Below are positions 44,131-57,603 of a stretch of 64,000 nucleotides of DNA, piece by piece (the first letter of the stretch is position 1; each line of letters opens with the position of its first letter). A model generated the notes under the pieces. The model was not told the origin of the DNA, made no database searches, and saw only the letters and a program-made list of their open reading frames with translations. This stretch comes from Protea cynaroides (lineage: Eukaryota; Streptophyta; Magnoliopsida; Proteales; Proteaceae), in contig CM053268.1 of the NCBI GenBank assembly GCA_028583415.1, forward strand, positions 16,111,923 through 16,175,922, written 5' to 3'. A program made the translations under genes and the position numbers.

Positions 44131-45468
44131 AAGAGAGATTCCAAGACAGGAAATGGAGAAGAGAAGAATGAAGATACTTCTGCCATCAACTCAAGTGGAG
44201 ACATTATTGCTATCTTAAGTTGTGAAGAATCTTGTTTTACATCTTCATGTCATGACTCAAATTGGGTTATTGATACTGGTTCTTCATACCATGTTACTCC
44301 TCGCAGAGAATTATTTACCTCTTACAAGGCAGGTGACTTTGGTATTGTAAGAATGGGAAACAATGGTGTTTCAAAAATTGTAAGGATAGGTGAAGTGAGT
44401 GTAGAGATAAATGTTGGATGTAAATTGACTCTGAATGATGTGAGACATGTTCCAGATTTCCATCTGAATTTGATCTCTGTAGGAAAATTAGATGCAAAAG
44501 GTTATCACAGTTACTTTAGTAATGGTCAATGAAAGCTTATCAAAAGTTCTCTAGTGGTGGCGAGAGGAAACAAGTATTGCACTTTGTATAATACAAAGGT
44601 ACAAGTGTGCAAGACTAAAGTTAATATAGCAGAGGGTGAATCTGCTACAGATTTGTGGCATCGACGACTTGATTACATGAGCGAGAAAGGGATGCAGATC
44701 CTCACAAAAGGCAATCTACTTCCAGACATGAAAGGTACGCCTCTGAATCGTTGTGTTCATTGTTTATTTGGTAAACAACATCATGTCACTTTTATGAAAA
44801 ACTATCCTCATAGAAAAAGAAACATTTTAGAATTGGTACATTCTGATGTTTGTGGTCCTATGAAAGTGGAAACACTTGGTGGTGCTTCTTACTTTGTTAC
44901 TTTCATAGATGATGCTTCTAAAAAAATATGGGCATATGCTTTGAAAACTAAAGATCAGGTTTTGGATATATTTAAAATTTTTCATGCTATGGTTAAAAGA
45001 GAAACAGGAAAATCTCTCATTCGTACTGATAATGGTGGTGAGTACATTGGCCCATTTGAGAAGTATTGCAGTAATCAAGGTATTCGGCATGAGCAAACAG
45101 TTCCCAAGACCCCACAGCATAATGGTGTAGTAGAAAGGATGAATTTCACCATTATGGAAAGGATAAGGTGTATGCTCTCACATGCAAAGTTGGCACAATG
45201 TTATTGGGGAGAAGCGATGCGTACTAGAGTTCATTTGATTAATTTATCTCCATCAGCTCCCTTGAATGGAGATGTTTCTGAGAAGGTATGGAGCAGGAAA
45301 GATATTTTCTATGGTCATTTAAAAGTATTTGGTTGCAGGGCATTTGTGTACATTCCAAAAGATGAGATGTCAAAGCTTGATGACAAGTCAAAGCAATGTA
45401 TTTTCTTAGGATATGCAGATGACAAGTTGGATACAAGTTATGAGATCCGATTGAGAAGAAAGTTATAA
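44131..45468 (+). pseudogene. Copia-B protease and integrase
   Basis: Protease active site WVIDTGSSYHVTPRRELF near 44260-44310 and DVRHVPDFHLNLISVGKLD. A TGA near 44530 ends the first part. The pre-integrase zinc domain (LWHRRLDYMSEKGM, CVHCLFGKQHHVTF) and integrase core are open from 44554 to 45468, with D in HSDVCGP, D in RTDNGGEY and E in NGVVERMN all present. The copia GKGY-like linker LGYADDK follows. Ends at a TAA. Confidence 0.9.
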
Positions 45469-45470
45469 GA

Positions 45471-47330
45471 AGCAGAGATGTTATCTTTCTTGAAGATCAA
45501 ACAATTAAAGACTATGAGAAAATTGAAAAACCTCAGCCATTTGTTGATAACTTGATTGATCTTGATCCAGTTCCTTTACCCATGGTACATGATGATGGGG
45601 GAGATGTGCAAAATGGTAATGATGATGTTCCCATAGATGATATAGGTGATGTTGAACAGGGGGGCAGTCCCCTTCAGAGCAACCAGTTGAGCCTCAATTA
45701 AGAAGATCTACCAGGGAGCGACAACCATCTACTATGTATCCACCAAATGAATATATTATGCTGACAGATGCAGGCAAACCAGATTGCTTTGAAGAAGCGT
45801 AAACTGATGAACATAAAGTTGAGTGGTTAAAAGCTATGCAGGAAGAGATGAATTCTTTACATAAGAATCATACTAATGATTTAGTAAAGCTACCTAAGGG
45901 TAAGAAGACACTAAAAAATAAATGGATATTCAGGTTGAAGACTGAGCAGAACAGATCACAACCAAGGTACAAAGCAAGATTGGTTGTGAAGGATTTTGGA
46001 CAAATAAAAGGAATTGACTTTGATGAAATTTTCTCTCCTGTTGTAAAAATTTCATCTATTCGAGTTGTATTAGGTTTAGCTGCATGTTTGAATTTAGAAG
46101 TTCAACAACTCGATATCAAGACAGCCTTTCTTCATGGTGATTTGGAAGAAGAGATTTACATGGAGCAGCCAAAAGGTTTCAAAGTTAAAGGTAAAGAACA
46201 CATGGTTTGTAGGTTAAGGAAGAGCTTATATGGTTTGAAACAGGCTCCAAGACAATTATAAGAAGTTCGATTCATTTATGATGGATCATGAGTACACCAA
46301 AACAACGACATTTTTTTAAATTTTCTGAAGGTGATTTTATTATTCTTCTACTCTATCTTGATGACATATTGATTGTTAGACAGGATGTCAATAAAGTTGA
46401 TAGATTAAAGAAAGAGTTGAGCAAGTCTTTCGACATGAAGGACTTGAGACCAGCACAGCAGATCTTAGGCATGCAGATCTCTTGTGATAAAAAAATAGGC
46501 AAAATTTGGCTATCACAAGAAAGATACGTACAGAAAGTACTCGAAAGGTTCAATATGGAGAAAGCGAAGCCAGTCAGTTCTCCACTTGCAGGTTACTTTA
46601 GATTGAGCAATGAGCAAAGCCCTTCAACTGAGCAAAGAAGAACAGAAATAATGAAAATTCCCTATGCATCAGCTGTAGGAAGTTTAATGTATGCCATGGT
46701 GTGTACAAGACCTGACATTGCATATACAGTTGGAGTTGTGAGTAGATTTCTTGCCAATCCTGGCAAAAAACATTGAGAAGCAGTCAAGTGGATTATGAGA
46801 TATCTCAGAGGTACATCTAAATCATGTTTATGTTTTGGTATTGATAAACCTGTGTTACAAGGGTACACAGATGCAGATATGGCAGACGACATCAATTTAA
46901 GGAAATTGGCATTAGGCTATCTGTTTACTTTTGCAAGGAGAGAAGTGTCATGGCAATCCAAGTTGCAGAAGTGTGTCGCTTTGTCACTACAGAAGCTGAG
47001 TATATTGCTGCAGTAGAGGCTTACAAGGAGATGTTGTGGATGAAGAGGTTCATTAAAGAATTGGGTCTGACACAAGACAAGTATATTGTTCATTGTGACA
47101 GTCAAAGTGCCATTCACTTGAGTAGGAATCCTATTTTCCATTACAAGACCAAGCATGTTGATGTGAGGTATCACTAGATTCGCGATATACTTGAACAGAA
47201 GCAACTACAGGTTGAGAAAATCCATACTGACAAGAACAGTGCAGATATGATGACAAAAACATTACCGAAGGAGAAGCATGACTTTGCCAAAAGCATGGCA
47301 GGTTTGGGTATGGTAGATCTTTGCTCGTGA
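45471..47330 (+). pseudogene. Copia-B reverse transcriptase and RNase H
   Basis: RT fingers 45836-46261 (NKWIFRLKTEQNRSQPRYKA, DFDEIFSPVVKISSIR, LDIKTAFLHGDLEEEIYMEQ, SLYGLKQAPRQ), palm with intact YLDDILIVRQD at about 46350, thumb to 46776 (YASAVGSLMYAMVCTRPDIA). RNase H 46795-47177 (KWIMRYLRGTSKSCLCFG, GYTDADMADDI, TTEAEYIAAVEAYKEMLWMK, HCDSQSAIHLSRNPIFH), then the conserved end SADMMTKTLPKEKHDF. Lesions: stops near 45705 and 46773, a frameshift near 46260, another near 46985 and a stop near 47176. Confidence 0.88.
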
Positions 47331-47333
47331 GTC

Positions 47334-47345
47334 AAAGGGGGAGTT
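47334..47345 (+). other. Polypurine tract of Copia-B
   Basis: AAAGGGGGAGTT directly before TGTTGGGTTCC of the 3' LTR. Confidence 0.88.
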
Positions 47346-48184
<839 letters not shown>

Positions 48185-48366
48185 GAGAGGTGGCGTCCTC
48201 ATTGGATGGACAACACCTGGGGCTCAGGTGAATCCCAGCTCTCCATCCGAGCAAACACCCCCTGTCGGCTCAGTATCAGCTCGGATTCATCCGACCCCAA
48301 GGTGTCGCCCATCCAATGGGGGTGGCACCTCTCCCCCAGATTCTCTTGGAGGAGAGGATTTGAATC
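48185..48366. mobile_element. Right piece of the foldback element split by Copia-B
   Basis: Arms AGAGGTGGCGTCCTCATTGG (left) and CCAATGGGGGTGGCACCTCT (right) are reverse complements at about 80%, around a centre with CCCTGTCGGCTCAG. The centre word and the outer end GAGGAGA-GATTTGAAT resemble the element at 24239-24479, so they are one family. Confidence 0.75.
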
Positions 48367-48419
48367 AACATGTGAATTTAATGAGTGAATACGTCAGGTA
48401 AGAGAAATGAGAGAGTTGT

Positions 48420-49160
48420 TGTTGTATTTTAAAATGAAAATTGCTAGGATCACGATGAAGTTAATCAACCAGAAGAGGACACATGTACCTGTATGGATCA
48501 CTTATCTCAACGAACATGTGTCAGAATCTCAGCAAGGCATATCACACACACCTCCATACCGAAGTATTCGGGCGGTTAGGAGATGTGCTCATGACCAAGA
48601 AGTTAAGATAAACAGTAATTAACTCACTATTGTTGGTTAATTACACATGTTAGTCATCAAATACAATATCATTCACGTATCAAGGGACGGTTACATAAAA
48701 CTCAACTGTTGGATCCTCATCAAAAAGGCCAAGGGACACTCTTGTATCCACACGATCCCCTATATTTAGGGAAGGAACCAATGGATGTACGCATTGACCC
48801 CTACTCTACGATGATAACTCCCTTAAGAACTCCCCAAGATCCGTGCAACTGTAGAGATACACACCTAAAATCACGCCACTCCATGACATTCTACAAATAC
48901 CCCCAAAAACGAAGGTAAGCAGATCGACTTTCTGATGTCACAATCTCTCTCTCTCTCACACACACACACACACTTCCTTGCTTTCAGAGAATAGAATTTA
49001 TTTGAGCCCTCTCTAGTTGAACTCGGCTTTCTTTATTTCCTAGTTCATCTATTTATTGCTCGAAAGCTGACTTAGGCATTGGAGTGGCCACAAGGTTATC
49101 CAACCCATACCTCTATTGTCTTTTCATTTTTTTTGTGACAAGTGTCGTCATTAGGAGCTC
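48420..49160 (+). repeat. Probable decayed Tat-type LTR remnant
   Basis: Contains TACAAATACCCCC (TATA region, about 48892-48905), and later GCTGACTTAGGCATTGGAGT (about 49068-49087), a word shared with the LTR at 37370-38058 in reverse orientation (CTGACTTAGGCATCGGAGTG). The spacing TATA to this word (about 170 bp) is LTR-like. Ends are not defined. Confidence 0.45.
48944..48974. repeat. (CT)n(CA)n microsatellite
   Basis: Compound CT then CA repeat just downstream of the LTR-like TATA region. Confidence 0.9.
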
Positions 49161-50988
49161 TAGACCAGAACCGGTGATAACAAAAATAAGAGGGATGTGT
49201 AGGCCATTGGATATCAAAGAGGCCCAATAGGCAATGCGACAGCTACTAGAGGGTTTTGTGGGACTACTTCAATTGGAGTTTGATTCACATATATACTCAG
49301 TCACAAAATTTGCACTACAGGGACATTTATTGTCTTAAGAAAAGTGACTGGTAGCACGACTCAATCCCCAAGTTTCCTAAGGCATTCAAAGTTTTTGGTT
49401 ACATAACACAAATCTTCAAGTTCATGGTTGTGTGGTTGTAGAGAGCTCTTTTCCATGTTGAAGTGATATTATAATCGATTTATAGAGCCATCTAGATATG
49501 TTTCTCTCTCAATTACCCTGTTATAGTTTCCAATGGTTGTATTCTTCTATTAGGCAGCTTGTTTGTTCTCTTTCTTTTGGTGAATGAATATGTCTCATCA
49601 TTGTAGAGGATCCTTACACTTGGGAACGCAATGGTTGGCCTATTGGTCTAGCCACATTTCTGACAATGTAATTAACAATATAATGGCAGAAACAATTGGA
49701 AAAAGATTCTCGTTGTTCGATTTCTCCAGTTGTGATTCAATGATTAGAGTTCACCTAACACGTATACTAATGTATTAGTATGCATACCAAGTGAACACCT
49801 GGATCACGGTTGGAATCCCTCCATCGACAAGAAAGGATCCAAACCGAAAACAACTTGCCTATGAGAGAACATAATAGCATTGAACACCTCCAATAAGAAA
49901 AATGAAATATTAGCATTAGTGGCTTAAGCACAATTAAGGGTAACCTAACCATACACTCCCTTTGTTGCGGAAAGTCTTGATTGATATTTTAAGTTATTCC
50001 AAAATGTTTGTTCATTTTAAAAACCAAGACATGAAGTTTAGTTAGATTTTCTGAAATACCTCTATTTAATCGTCCACCCATTTATTGTATTAATTTTCAT
50101 AATTTTTTCTTTTATTAAATAAGTCAAACTAAAGTAAATAGTATTGGAAACATAGTTCAAATTAGTATATGATTAATGCATTAGTAATTTTCTCTTGGGC
50201 AATTGGAATCTGTGTGGAGCCTATATTGTCAATGTTGGGAATTATACATGGCGTCCTGATAATGTATGAATGTGCACAAGTGTTTAGTCAGCATTGGCAT
50301 GGTTAACTAGATATTGAATGAAATACAGTAGTTCATACGTGTCTGAGCAGGTGCAACAGTGAACTAAGGCATATAATAGTGCTAGGTATGTAGGGAAGCC
50401 TCAGGCAATGTGTGGCAAATTTCATAGGTTCGTATTGATGCTTCGATTTTGAGGCCAATTTTGATGGATCCCACATTATATTTAAGGGGACCACTGTAAA
50501 TGGAAGTTGTAAATCATCGAGTTATTTTTGCAATAAAACTCAAATCATCATATTTCGATATTGGATAAAGAAGATATGAAGTTCCTCGTATAACCATGCT
50601 AAAAATAGCAAAATATGGAATTCAAAACATACTCTCAGGTCATTTGTGTCTCTACATGGGTTTAAATTTTTTTAAATTTGAAAATCGAAAGTATTTTTTT
50701 CAAATGGTTATATGTATATATAATTTATTATGGGGGTAAGGCTGTGTATATTCTGTGCTCTTCAAACCTTGCAGTAGCTGGAACCTCATGAACTGGGACA
50801 CCCTTTTATATAATTTATTGAGATCGAACGTCTAAGACATTACCACATCATCAGATTCGATCCGACAAATCTCAGTGTAGTGCGGTCGAGGCAGTAGGTT
50901 TGACGCCAAATATTCATGTGTGGGTGTTCTGAGTGGATGGAACACAAAGTTCTCATGCTCTGCACTATATGAAATGGTTTTGCACTAT

Positions 50989-51051
50989 GTGGCTTTAAAC
51001 CTACCACATCCATGTGTGTGTTCTGAGTGGATGTAGCAGGTTTAATGCCAC
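50989..51051. repeat. Imperfect hairpin
   Basis: GTGGCTTTAAACCTACCACA.. at 50989-51011 pairs with ..GCAGGTTTAATGCCAC at 51029-51051 (20 of 23 positions), loop of 17 bp. The right arm also directly repeats part of 50925-50940 (TGTTCTGAGTGGATG). Might be a MITE core; no ends seen. Confidence 0.55.
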
Positions 51052-53161
51052 ATCCATATGCCTTTTACTCTTTTAGTTCATCGATTACTCTCCCGCAATC
51101 ATGAAGTGCATTAACGTGGGCGTCAACATCCAACGATGATTCTCCAAGGGGTAACCCGAAGTAGGAGGGGTGCAGGATGATTGTCTCTTTTTACCTTTAG
51201 TTTTGTTAGGATGGTTTTTGTTTTCTTCGTGATTCTGTTGGTGGTTTCCTGCTATGGCTTACAAGCTATAGGTGGGTTGTCTGTGTTGGAATTGTATTGT
51301 CTAACACAAGTTTATTGTGTTGTTTTTATGTATTTCTTTTGGATATTATTATCTCTATTTTGAGGTATATATCTGTGGTATATGGATTGCATATTTTGTG
51401 GCTTATAAATTGATTATATGGCACCATTATTTTTAGTCTATTGTATTAATGGATTAATTTTGTGGATGATTATTCAAATGAACTACTTTGTAGTCCTCGA
51501 CTTGACTGCAACTATCATGATGCGCTATGTGCTTACATAGGAATGGATGGGACCATGATGGGTTTGAGGGGTACAAGTCAAAATTGCTCAGAATATGAAA
51601 GACATGGAGACTAGTCTCTCGATGGTTAGTGCACATATGGTCTGTGAAGTCATTTATGAAAAGATCTCGTGGACGTTGAGTAGTAACATTTGTGCTTAAT
51701 GTTCCATTGTCAGTGACTCGACGACTATAAGAGTGTATGCGAACCTACAAACTGCTAATTTGAATAAATTTATTGTGTTTGGTTTTACATTCAAATATTT
51801 TTATTTATAAATATAAAATATTATTTCTTTTTATTTACAAAATTTATGATATTTTTTGATTTTATGAAAAATGACAGTTTTATATTTTTAGTCCCTATTT
51901 ATTATCTAGGGGTACTTGTGGTAATTATCAAGGTATGCCAAAAGATAATCTGGATGTGACATTAAGAGGCTAGCATCTCACTTAGGGTTAAATTTTATGC
52001 TTGGTCAGCTCCACCATCATCTCAAGGTCACATAAGTAAGGAAAGGAAAAACTTAAAATACCAAGTTATGGTATACATGTCCAGTTGAGGTGAGTACCTA
52101 AATTGCTTGTGAGATCCTTAAATATCAAGTGGCTTCATTATATGATCATTCAAAGTTCTTCAACAAAAGGTACTTCAAACCGTCAAAAAGGTATGACACA
52201 TTACTTAATTTTTTAGATTAAACAAGTGACACGACATTCAAATAGATTTTTAACTTTGGTATAATATTAGATATAATATTAAAATTCTTCTAGGATGGTT
52301 TTTCTAATAGCACAAGCATGATGGTTTTGCTAAAATTTTCCTTGTCTAAGATTCATATCCTAGAAATAGTTTTGTTTCTTATGTATGGATTTGTACATAT
52401 GAAGATTTATCATGTTGAAGATTAGTATTTGTTTTTTTTTCTCCTTATGACAAATCATTCAATCTTCAAAGCAAATTTTTTATTATTCCTCCAAAGTTAT
52501 AGAAAGGGAACATGAACAATATAGCAACATTTGTTATGATGGTTATGATGATGCCACCATCATTTATATCATTTATGATTATCAATAATAGCACATGAAT
52601 TAAAAATAAATTAGTCTTATTTGGGATTCAAAAAAAAATTTGAAATAAAAAGAAATATATGAAAAAGATGAAAAGGAGAGTTGACAACTCATATTATAAT
52701 TGACAAATCATCTTGAAATTTGAAAGGATTTGGTTTTTTATTTGACTTGTAATAATAGAGGGATGAAGAAATAATACTAATGTTTAGGAATGAAAAGAAT
52801 TTGAGATGTTAGAAAATGAAAATTCTAAGAAGATAAAAATTCATCATTATTTAACCATCAAATCAAGTACTTAGTTATGGTACTAAACTATGTTTATTTT
52901 CAAACTATTTTGTACTTAATAATTGGATATTTATTTTTAGACCAAATTCACATGTACTTTAATATATTTTTATTTTATTTAATCTCATTTTCAATGGGCG
53001 TTAGTTAGAATATCTTGTGTGAATTAAGTTTGGGGTTGGTTCATTATTATTTTGATGCTTAGACATGATGACACACATCGATTAATTACATAGATGAGAT
53101 AGAACTGTGAATGGACTAGTAAACCCTTCGTATTATTGTCCATCCGATAAATACAGAGATA

Positions 53162-53295
53162 GGTTAAATTCTTCTCTACGCCCATCGGATACGGGACGAA
53201 TTTAACATATCCTTGTATTGAACATTAATTAATTCTGAATGAGTCTTGATCGATTAAATTTTTTCCTACACCCATTGGATACGGGAGGAATTTAA
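53162..53295. repeat. Two direct repeats upstream of Copia-C
   Basis: GGTTAAATTCTTCTCTACG..CGGGACGAATTTAA and GATTAAATTTTTTCCTACA..CGGGAGGAATTTAA, 90 bp apart, about 44 bp each. They sit about 120 bp before the Copia-C gag and may be part of its leader or LTR. Confidence 0.65.
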
Positions 53296-53412
53296 GAAAT
53301 CATAGGTCTCTTTGTTATTTTGCCACAAAGTGTCCAATGTTGTATTATTTTTATGTAAATAAAATGGCTTTTAGTCTTCAAGCTTATTTTATATATTTCA
53401 TGCTTATGACAA

Positions 53413-55290
53413 ATGGCAGGATCTTCTAGCTCTTTAAACATGTCTGATATTTTGAAAAATTATATCTTGATTGAACCCAATTATGCTGATTGGAAGCGTA
53501 GAATTGATTTATCCATTGATTTTCTTAATTATTCTCTTATATTAAAGAAAAATATCATCTTGTGTCTGATGTGTATTCTACCAAATCTGCTAAGATTACC
53601 TATTAAAAATTGACAGAAACAGATAATAAAGTGAAATATTTAATATTAGAATACATGGTAGGTAGATTCTTTTATAGTTGGCTATATAAATAGTGTCTCT
53701 ACTAAAGCAATTCTTGATAGTCTTAAATTAAAATTTGATAAGAAATATAATCAGCATATTAAAAGCTTGTGAGAAAAATTTATCAAGATAAATTATCAGA
53801 ATGAAAGGATGCTAGAGAACATGTAAATAATAAGATTATCATTACTACTGAGTTAGGTCTTTAAGAAAGATCTATTGACGAGAAAACTAAGATATCCATT
53901 ATTTTGTCCTCTTTGCTTTATTCTTATGAAATTGTAAGGTAAATTTATTTTATTTATAGTTTAGATTGAACTGTTGATGATCTCTTATCCAAAGTCACTG
54001 GTCACGAAGATGCTAAATTAAGAAAGAAGAATTTTGTGGTCAATGCTATTGATGGAAATACAAATAAATCAAAGAATGAAATGAAATATCAGAAAAGAAA
54101 AAATTTGTAAATAAAAAACAAGATTGATAAAAGAAGGACACCAAAGTGAGACAGGATGTTGAGTTTAAATCCAGATAGATAGTTTATTATTTTTGTAAGA
54201 AGCCTGGACATAAAAAGGTTCAATGTTATTCTTTCTTAAAGTCTAGTGGAAAGTAATCCAAAGGGGTTCAAGGAACCATAGAGAATTACTGATAGTACTA
54301 GTTTCATTTACATGGAAAATAATGAGAAGATGCAGATTAAAGGAGTTAGAGTTTTTGAATTAATACTGAATGATGGAATAAATTTCGATGCAGTTGAATG
54401 TTTATATACACCTAGTCTTAGAAGAAATTTGTTATCTGTTTTAATGTTAAAAAAACTTGGATATGAATTTTATTTTGGTAATGAAAGATTTTTAATGAAG
54501 AAAAATAATAAAGTTGGGTTGAATGATTTTAGAAATAATAATATATATCAAGTGTAATTATGTGGTAATGTTATATGTAATGTTGAGCTTGATATAAAAG
54601 ATAATGCTACTTATATTTGGTATTTGAGAATAAGACATATCAATATAAGTAGAATTGGTAGATTGATTAATTCTGACAGTTTGACTAGAGTAACTTTAAG
54701 AAAATTCTCAAAATATAAAAGTTATATTTATGATAAAATGATCAAAAAACCTTATACAAAAATAAAAGATGTACTCATGTTCTAGAAAAGATCCATACTG
54801 ATTTATGTGGACCTATGAACATTAGTATAAGAGGTGGCTTCTGTTATTTTATTATTTTTACTGATGAATTTTCTAGATTTAGCTTTATACATCTGTTGAA
54901 ACATAAATCTGAAGCTTTAGAGTTTTTCAAATTATTTCGGTTTGAAGTTGAAAAGTCGACTGGGTAAGTGATCAAGTCACTAAATTCAGATCGAGGTAGA
55001 GAATATATGTCTGATGATTTTGAGATGTATTACATTAAAAATGATATTAAATATTTTTATACTCTACCTCATACTCCAGAGAGTAATGGAATTACAAAAA
55101 GAAAGAATTAAACTCTGCTAGATATGGTTCGATATATGATGGCAAGAAAAAATTTACCAACTTCTTTTTGGACAGGCATTATATGTAGTAATACATATTT
55201 TAAATAGAGTTTCCACCAAAACAGTGAATTCCACCTCATATAAATTATGTTATTGTAAGCAAACAAGTATTACTCATATTTGAGTATGGG
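53413..55290 (+). pseudogene. Copia-C: heavily decayed Ty1/copia gag-protease-integrase
   Basis: Gag start MAGSSSSLNMSDILKNYILI at 53413, with NYADWKRRI typical of copia gags. A CxxC-like YCKKPGHKK remnant is near 54185. The protease end is at 54312-54557 (LNDGINFDAVECLYTPSLRR, NLLSVLMLKKLGYEF). The integrase is recognisable in pieces to about 55200 (FSRFSFIHLLKHKSEALEFF-like, NSDRGREYMSDDF, TPESNGITKRKN), with the second aspartate kept and E of the NGxxER box changed to K. Stops every 30-60 codons. No RT; the sequence is cut by the LTR at 55298. Confidence 0.75.
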
Positions 55291-55297
55291 ACTATAT

Positions 55298-55732
55298 TGT
55301 AAGATATTTTTATGGGCTAAATTAATTATAAGGTTAATTGGTTCAGTGGGAGTATAGTTACAGGTAAATCGGTTTAAGTATGATTAGAGATAGACCAACC
55401 TGGTCCATTGTGGGACTGGTCCAGGGTTGGGGGTGGTATTATAAATATCAATGGTTAGAGTTTCCACAGCCACGGTGTTATTTTCTTCTCCTGTTCCCAT
55501 ACGCAGAGAGAAGGTCAAGGGATCCCGACAGGCTGTGGAAGACTTTGATCCAAGCATTCCAAGCATTCAAAATAAAGGAAAACGATCGGAAATCAATCTG
55601 CAGCAAGAGGTATGTCTCTAATCATCTCTTTTCAATACCCATTGTATTCTAGTAATCTGTGTGGTGTGTTCGTTAGGGTTCATGCGAAATCCCATGGGAA
55701 AACTCAAAGAGAATCTATGTAAAATACTAACA
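55298..55732 (+). repeat. 5' LTR of another LTR element (Copia-D?, 435 bp)
   Basis: TGTAAGATATTTTTATGGG to AAATACTAACA, followed by a primer site. TATA-like GGTATTATAAATATC near 55434-55446. No second copy lies in the window. Inserted in or next to Copia-C. Confidence 0.7.
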
Positions 55733-55733
55733 G

Positions 55734-55746
55734 TGGTATCAGAGCC
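55734..55746 (+). other. Primer-binding site (initiator tRNA-Met)
   Basis: TGGTATCAGAGCC, one base after the LTR end; exact match to the canonical site. Confidence 0.88.
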
Positions 55747-57595
55747 TCCTACACAGATTTAGAATCAATGGGAAAATATTGTTAAATATTTATGTTTGAT
55801 TGGATTAAAAAAGGGAGAGATTTTTCTTCTCTACGAACCTGTCTAGGGTTTGGACACTTGAAAAAAAATTTCGGACCATTAAAAAGCAAAATAAGTTATA
55901 CAGGATTGTACGCCTCGGAAAGACAGAGCCGGCGAGATAAAGTTGGTCGCCGAAAACTACCAGATGCGCCCTCACGCACCGCCTGAAAAGGCGCGTGAGA
56001 TCCACGCATCGGCAGTTGGAAAAGTTTTTTTTTTATAAAAAAAAAATCTGACGGAGCCGAGTCATCGCCGGGTCGACTCGGCGCCTAATCGTGAACCCTA
56101 ACGGGTTCGCTGGGTTGACTCGGGCCGAGTCTACCCAGCCCTGGTGCGCCAGGCCCAGACCAGTTCTGCCAGGGCTGGCCCAGTCTAGACCGAGCAAATC
56201 CAGCCAGGCCAAGTTAGGCAAACCTGACCCGAACCTGAAAACGGGGCAACCCAAAAACCGACCTGTCGACCCAAAAACCTGACCCGATAACCCGGATATT
56301 GACCCAATTTTTTGTCCCGGGAACCCGCTCGTCGACCCAAAAATTGGACAAGGAAACCCGGATGGGTGGTTGGTTAGACCAGAAGTTGAACCGCTGGTCT
56401 ACGGTTCGTTTAAAGTCCAGACCGTTTGGTTTGGCCTGGACCAAAGCATTAAAAAAAAAGGTTTTATTTTATCGGTTTGGTCCGCCCATAATCGAGCCCG
56501 GTTACACCGAACCGAACCCGGATGAACCGGTTCTAGCCGGTTCAGGATTCAAGAATGCATAAGCCAACTTTGATCGGCAATTATGAGAGCTAGAAGCGTC
56601 AGATTTTGACACGGTTTTTTATGTTGGTTTCGTATTTTGATGCTCTACAGTTTGGTACATGGTTTGATACAGTTTGGTGATTTGGAGAATTTATTTTTTA
56701 TTAAAAGGTACCCCAAATTAATCCAGTTTGTAGTTTTCTGCTTATTTATCAGTTATTTTTGTACCAGATGCATGTAGAAGGTTATGTGTGCATGAGATTT
56801 TATTTATTGACCCACAATGTGCTGTAAAGTAGGGTTTGGGGATATCATTGTAGAATTGGGTGGAACCCACCAAAGTGGTACACCTAGTTTCATCATGATG
56901 TCTTCAAATTCAAAGTTCATGTATTTGTAAATGCTTGTGTAAGGGCGATGTACACCCAAAGGTGGCATTGTCAAGTTTTGATCAAATTAAGGTTTGTGGG
57001 TGTCATGTAAAGATTGGGTGGAATCCGCCAAAGTGGTACACTCAGTTCTACCATGGTAGTCCTCAAATCCCAAATTTGTGCATTTACATATACAATAAAG
57101 GATATATTTTAATACACTATTCTTCATGGTGTGAAAAGCAGCTAAGAAAGTCAGTGTTAACCCAAAGGTGGCATTGTCAAAATTAAAGGTATGTTCATGC
57201 ACATGAATTGAAAGGGTTTTGACTTTAGGGGGTCTCATTAACCCAAAAATGGTGGGATTTTTGAGAGTCATTATTCTTTCACAGTTATTGCACAGAAATT
57301 GAGAAGACCACTGCATGTTTATCCCAAAGGAGAATGTGTAGTTGGTTAACTCTTGAAAAAAGGATATTTATTTGCATGAAAGGTTTATATGGTTAATGCA
57401 AGTAAAGGGTATGTGTATGAGTCTTCAGTTGTTTGATACTGTATTTAAACTCATACACTGATGTGTTCATCCAAGAATGACTGTCCCAAAGAATGTTTTG
57501 ATATCTATTTTTTTCTCTTCCTGGGACAAAGAATAAAATTTATTATGAAAAGGTTGGAAACTAGTCTATGATCGTTTGACCTAGATGTATCTTTC
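55747..57595 (+). other. Internal region of the LTR element, no protein recognised
   Basis: Downstream of the primer site there is no gag similarity. 56040-56560 is GC-rich low-complexity sequence made of GACTCGG/CCGAGTC words and repeats of ACCCAAAAA(C/T) and GAACCGG. 56830-57190 holds tandem repeats. Fits a large non-coding derivative or a leader; the host sequence continues at 63401 after the hAT element. Confidence 0.5.
56832..57185. repeat. Diverged tandem repeats, about 165 bp
   Basis: GGGTGGAACCCACCAAAGTGG (near 56856) recurs as GGGTGGAATCCGCCAAAGTG (near 57017); ACCCAAAGGTGGCATTGTCA occurs near 56952 and 57162. The intervening parts are alignable (CTTCAAATTCAAAGTTCATG versus CCTCAAATCCCAAATTTGTG). 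Confidence 0.7.
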
Positions 57596-57603
57596 ATTAT
57601 AGT

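Larger units (their letters stand above)
48367..53150. other. Long AT-rich stretch without recognised genes
   Basis: Apart from the LTR remnant near 48420-49160 and small repeats listed separately, I see no coding similarity. Short frames such as 51181-51363 (hydrophobic) have no supporting context. Base composition becomes very AT-rich after about 51730. Confidence 0.6.

Noticed and set aside
48407..48918. Small plus-strand ORFs near 48.4-48.9 kb
   Set aside because: They fall in the decayed LTR-like region and resemble no protein I know.
51181..51363. Short hydrophobic ORF, possible membrane peptide
   Set aside because: 60 codons in AT-rich spacer, dominated by F, V and L as expected from T-rich DNA; no context.
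55792..56562. Overlapping ORFs on both strands in GC-rich sequence
   Set aside because: Low-complexity ACCCAAAAA/GACTCGG words keep several frames open; no domain recognised.
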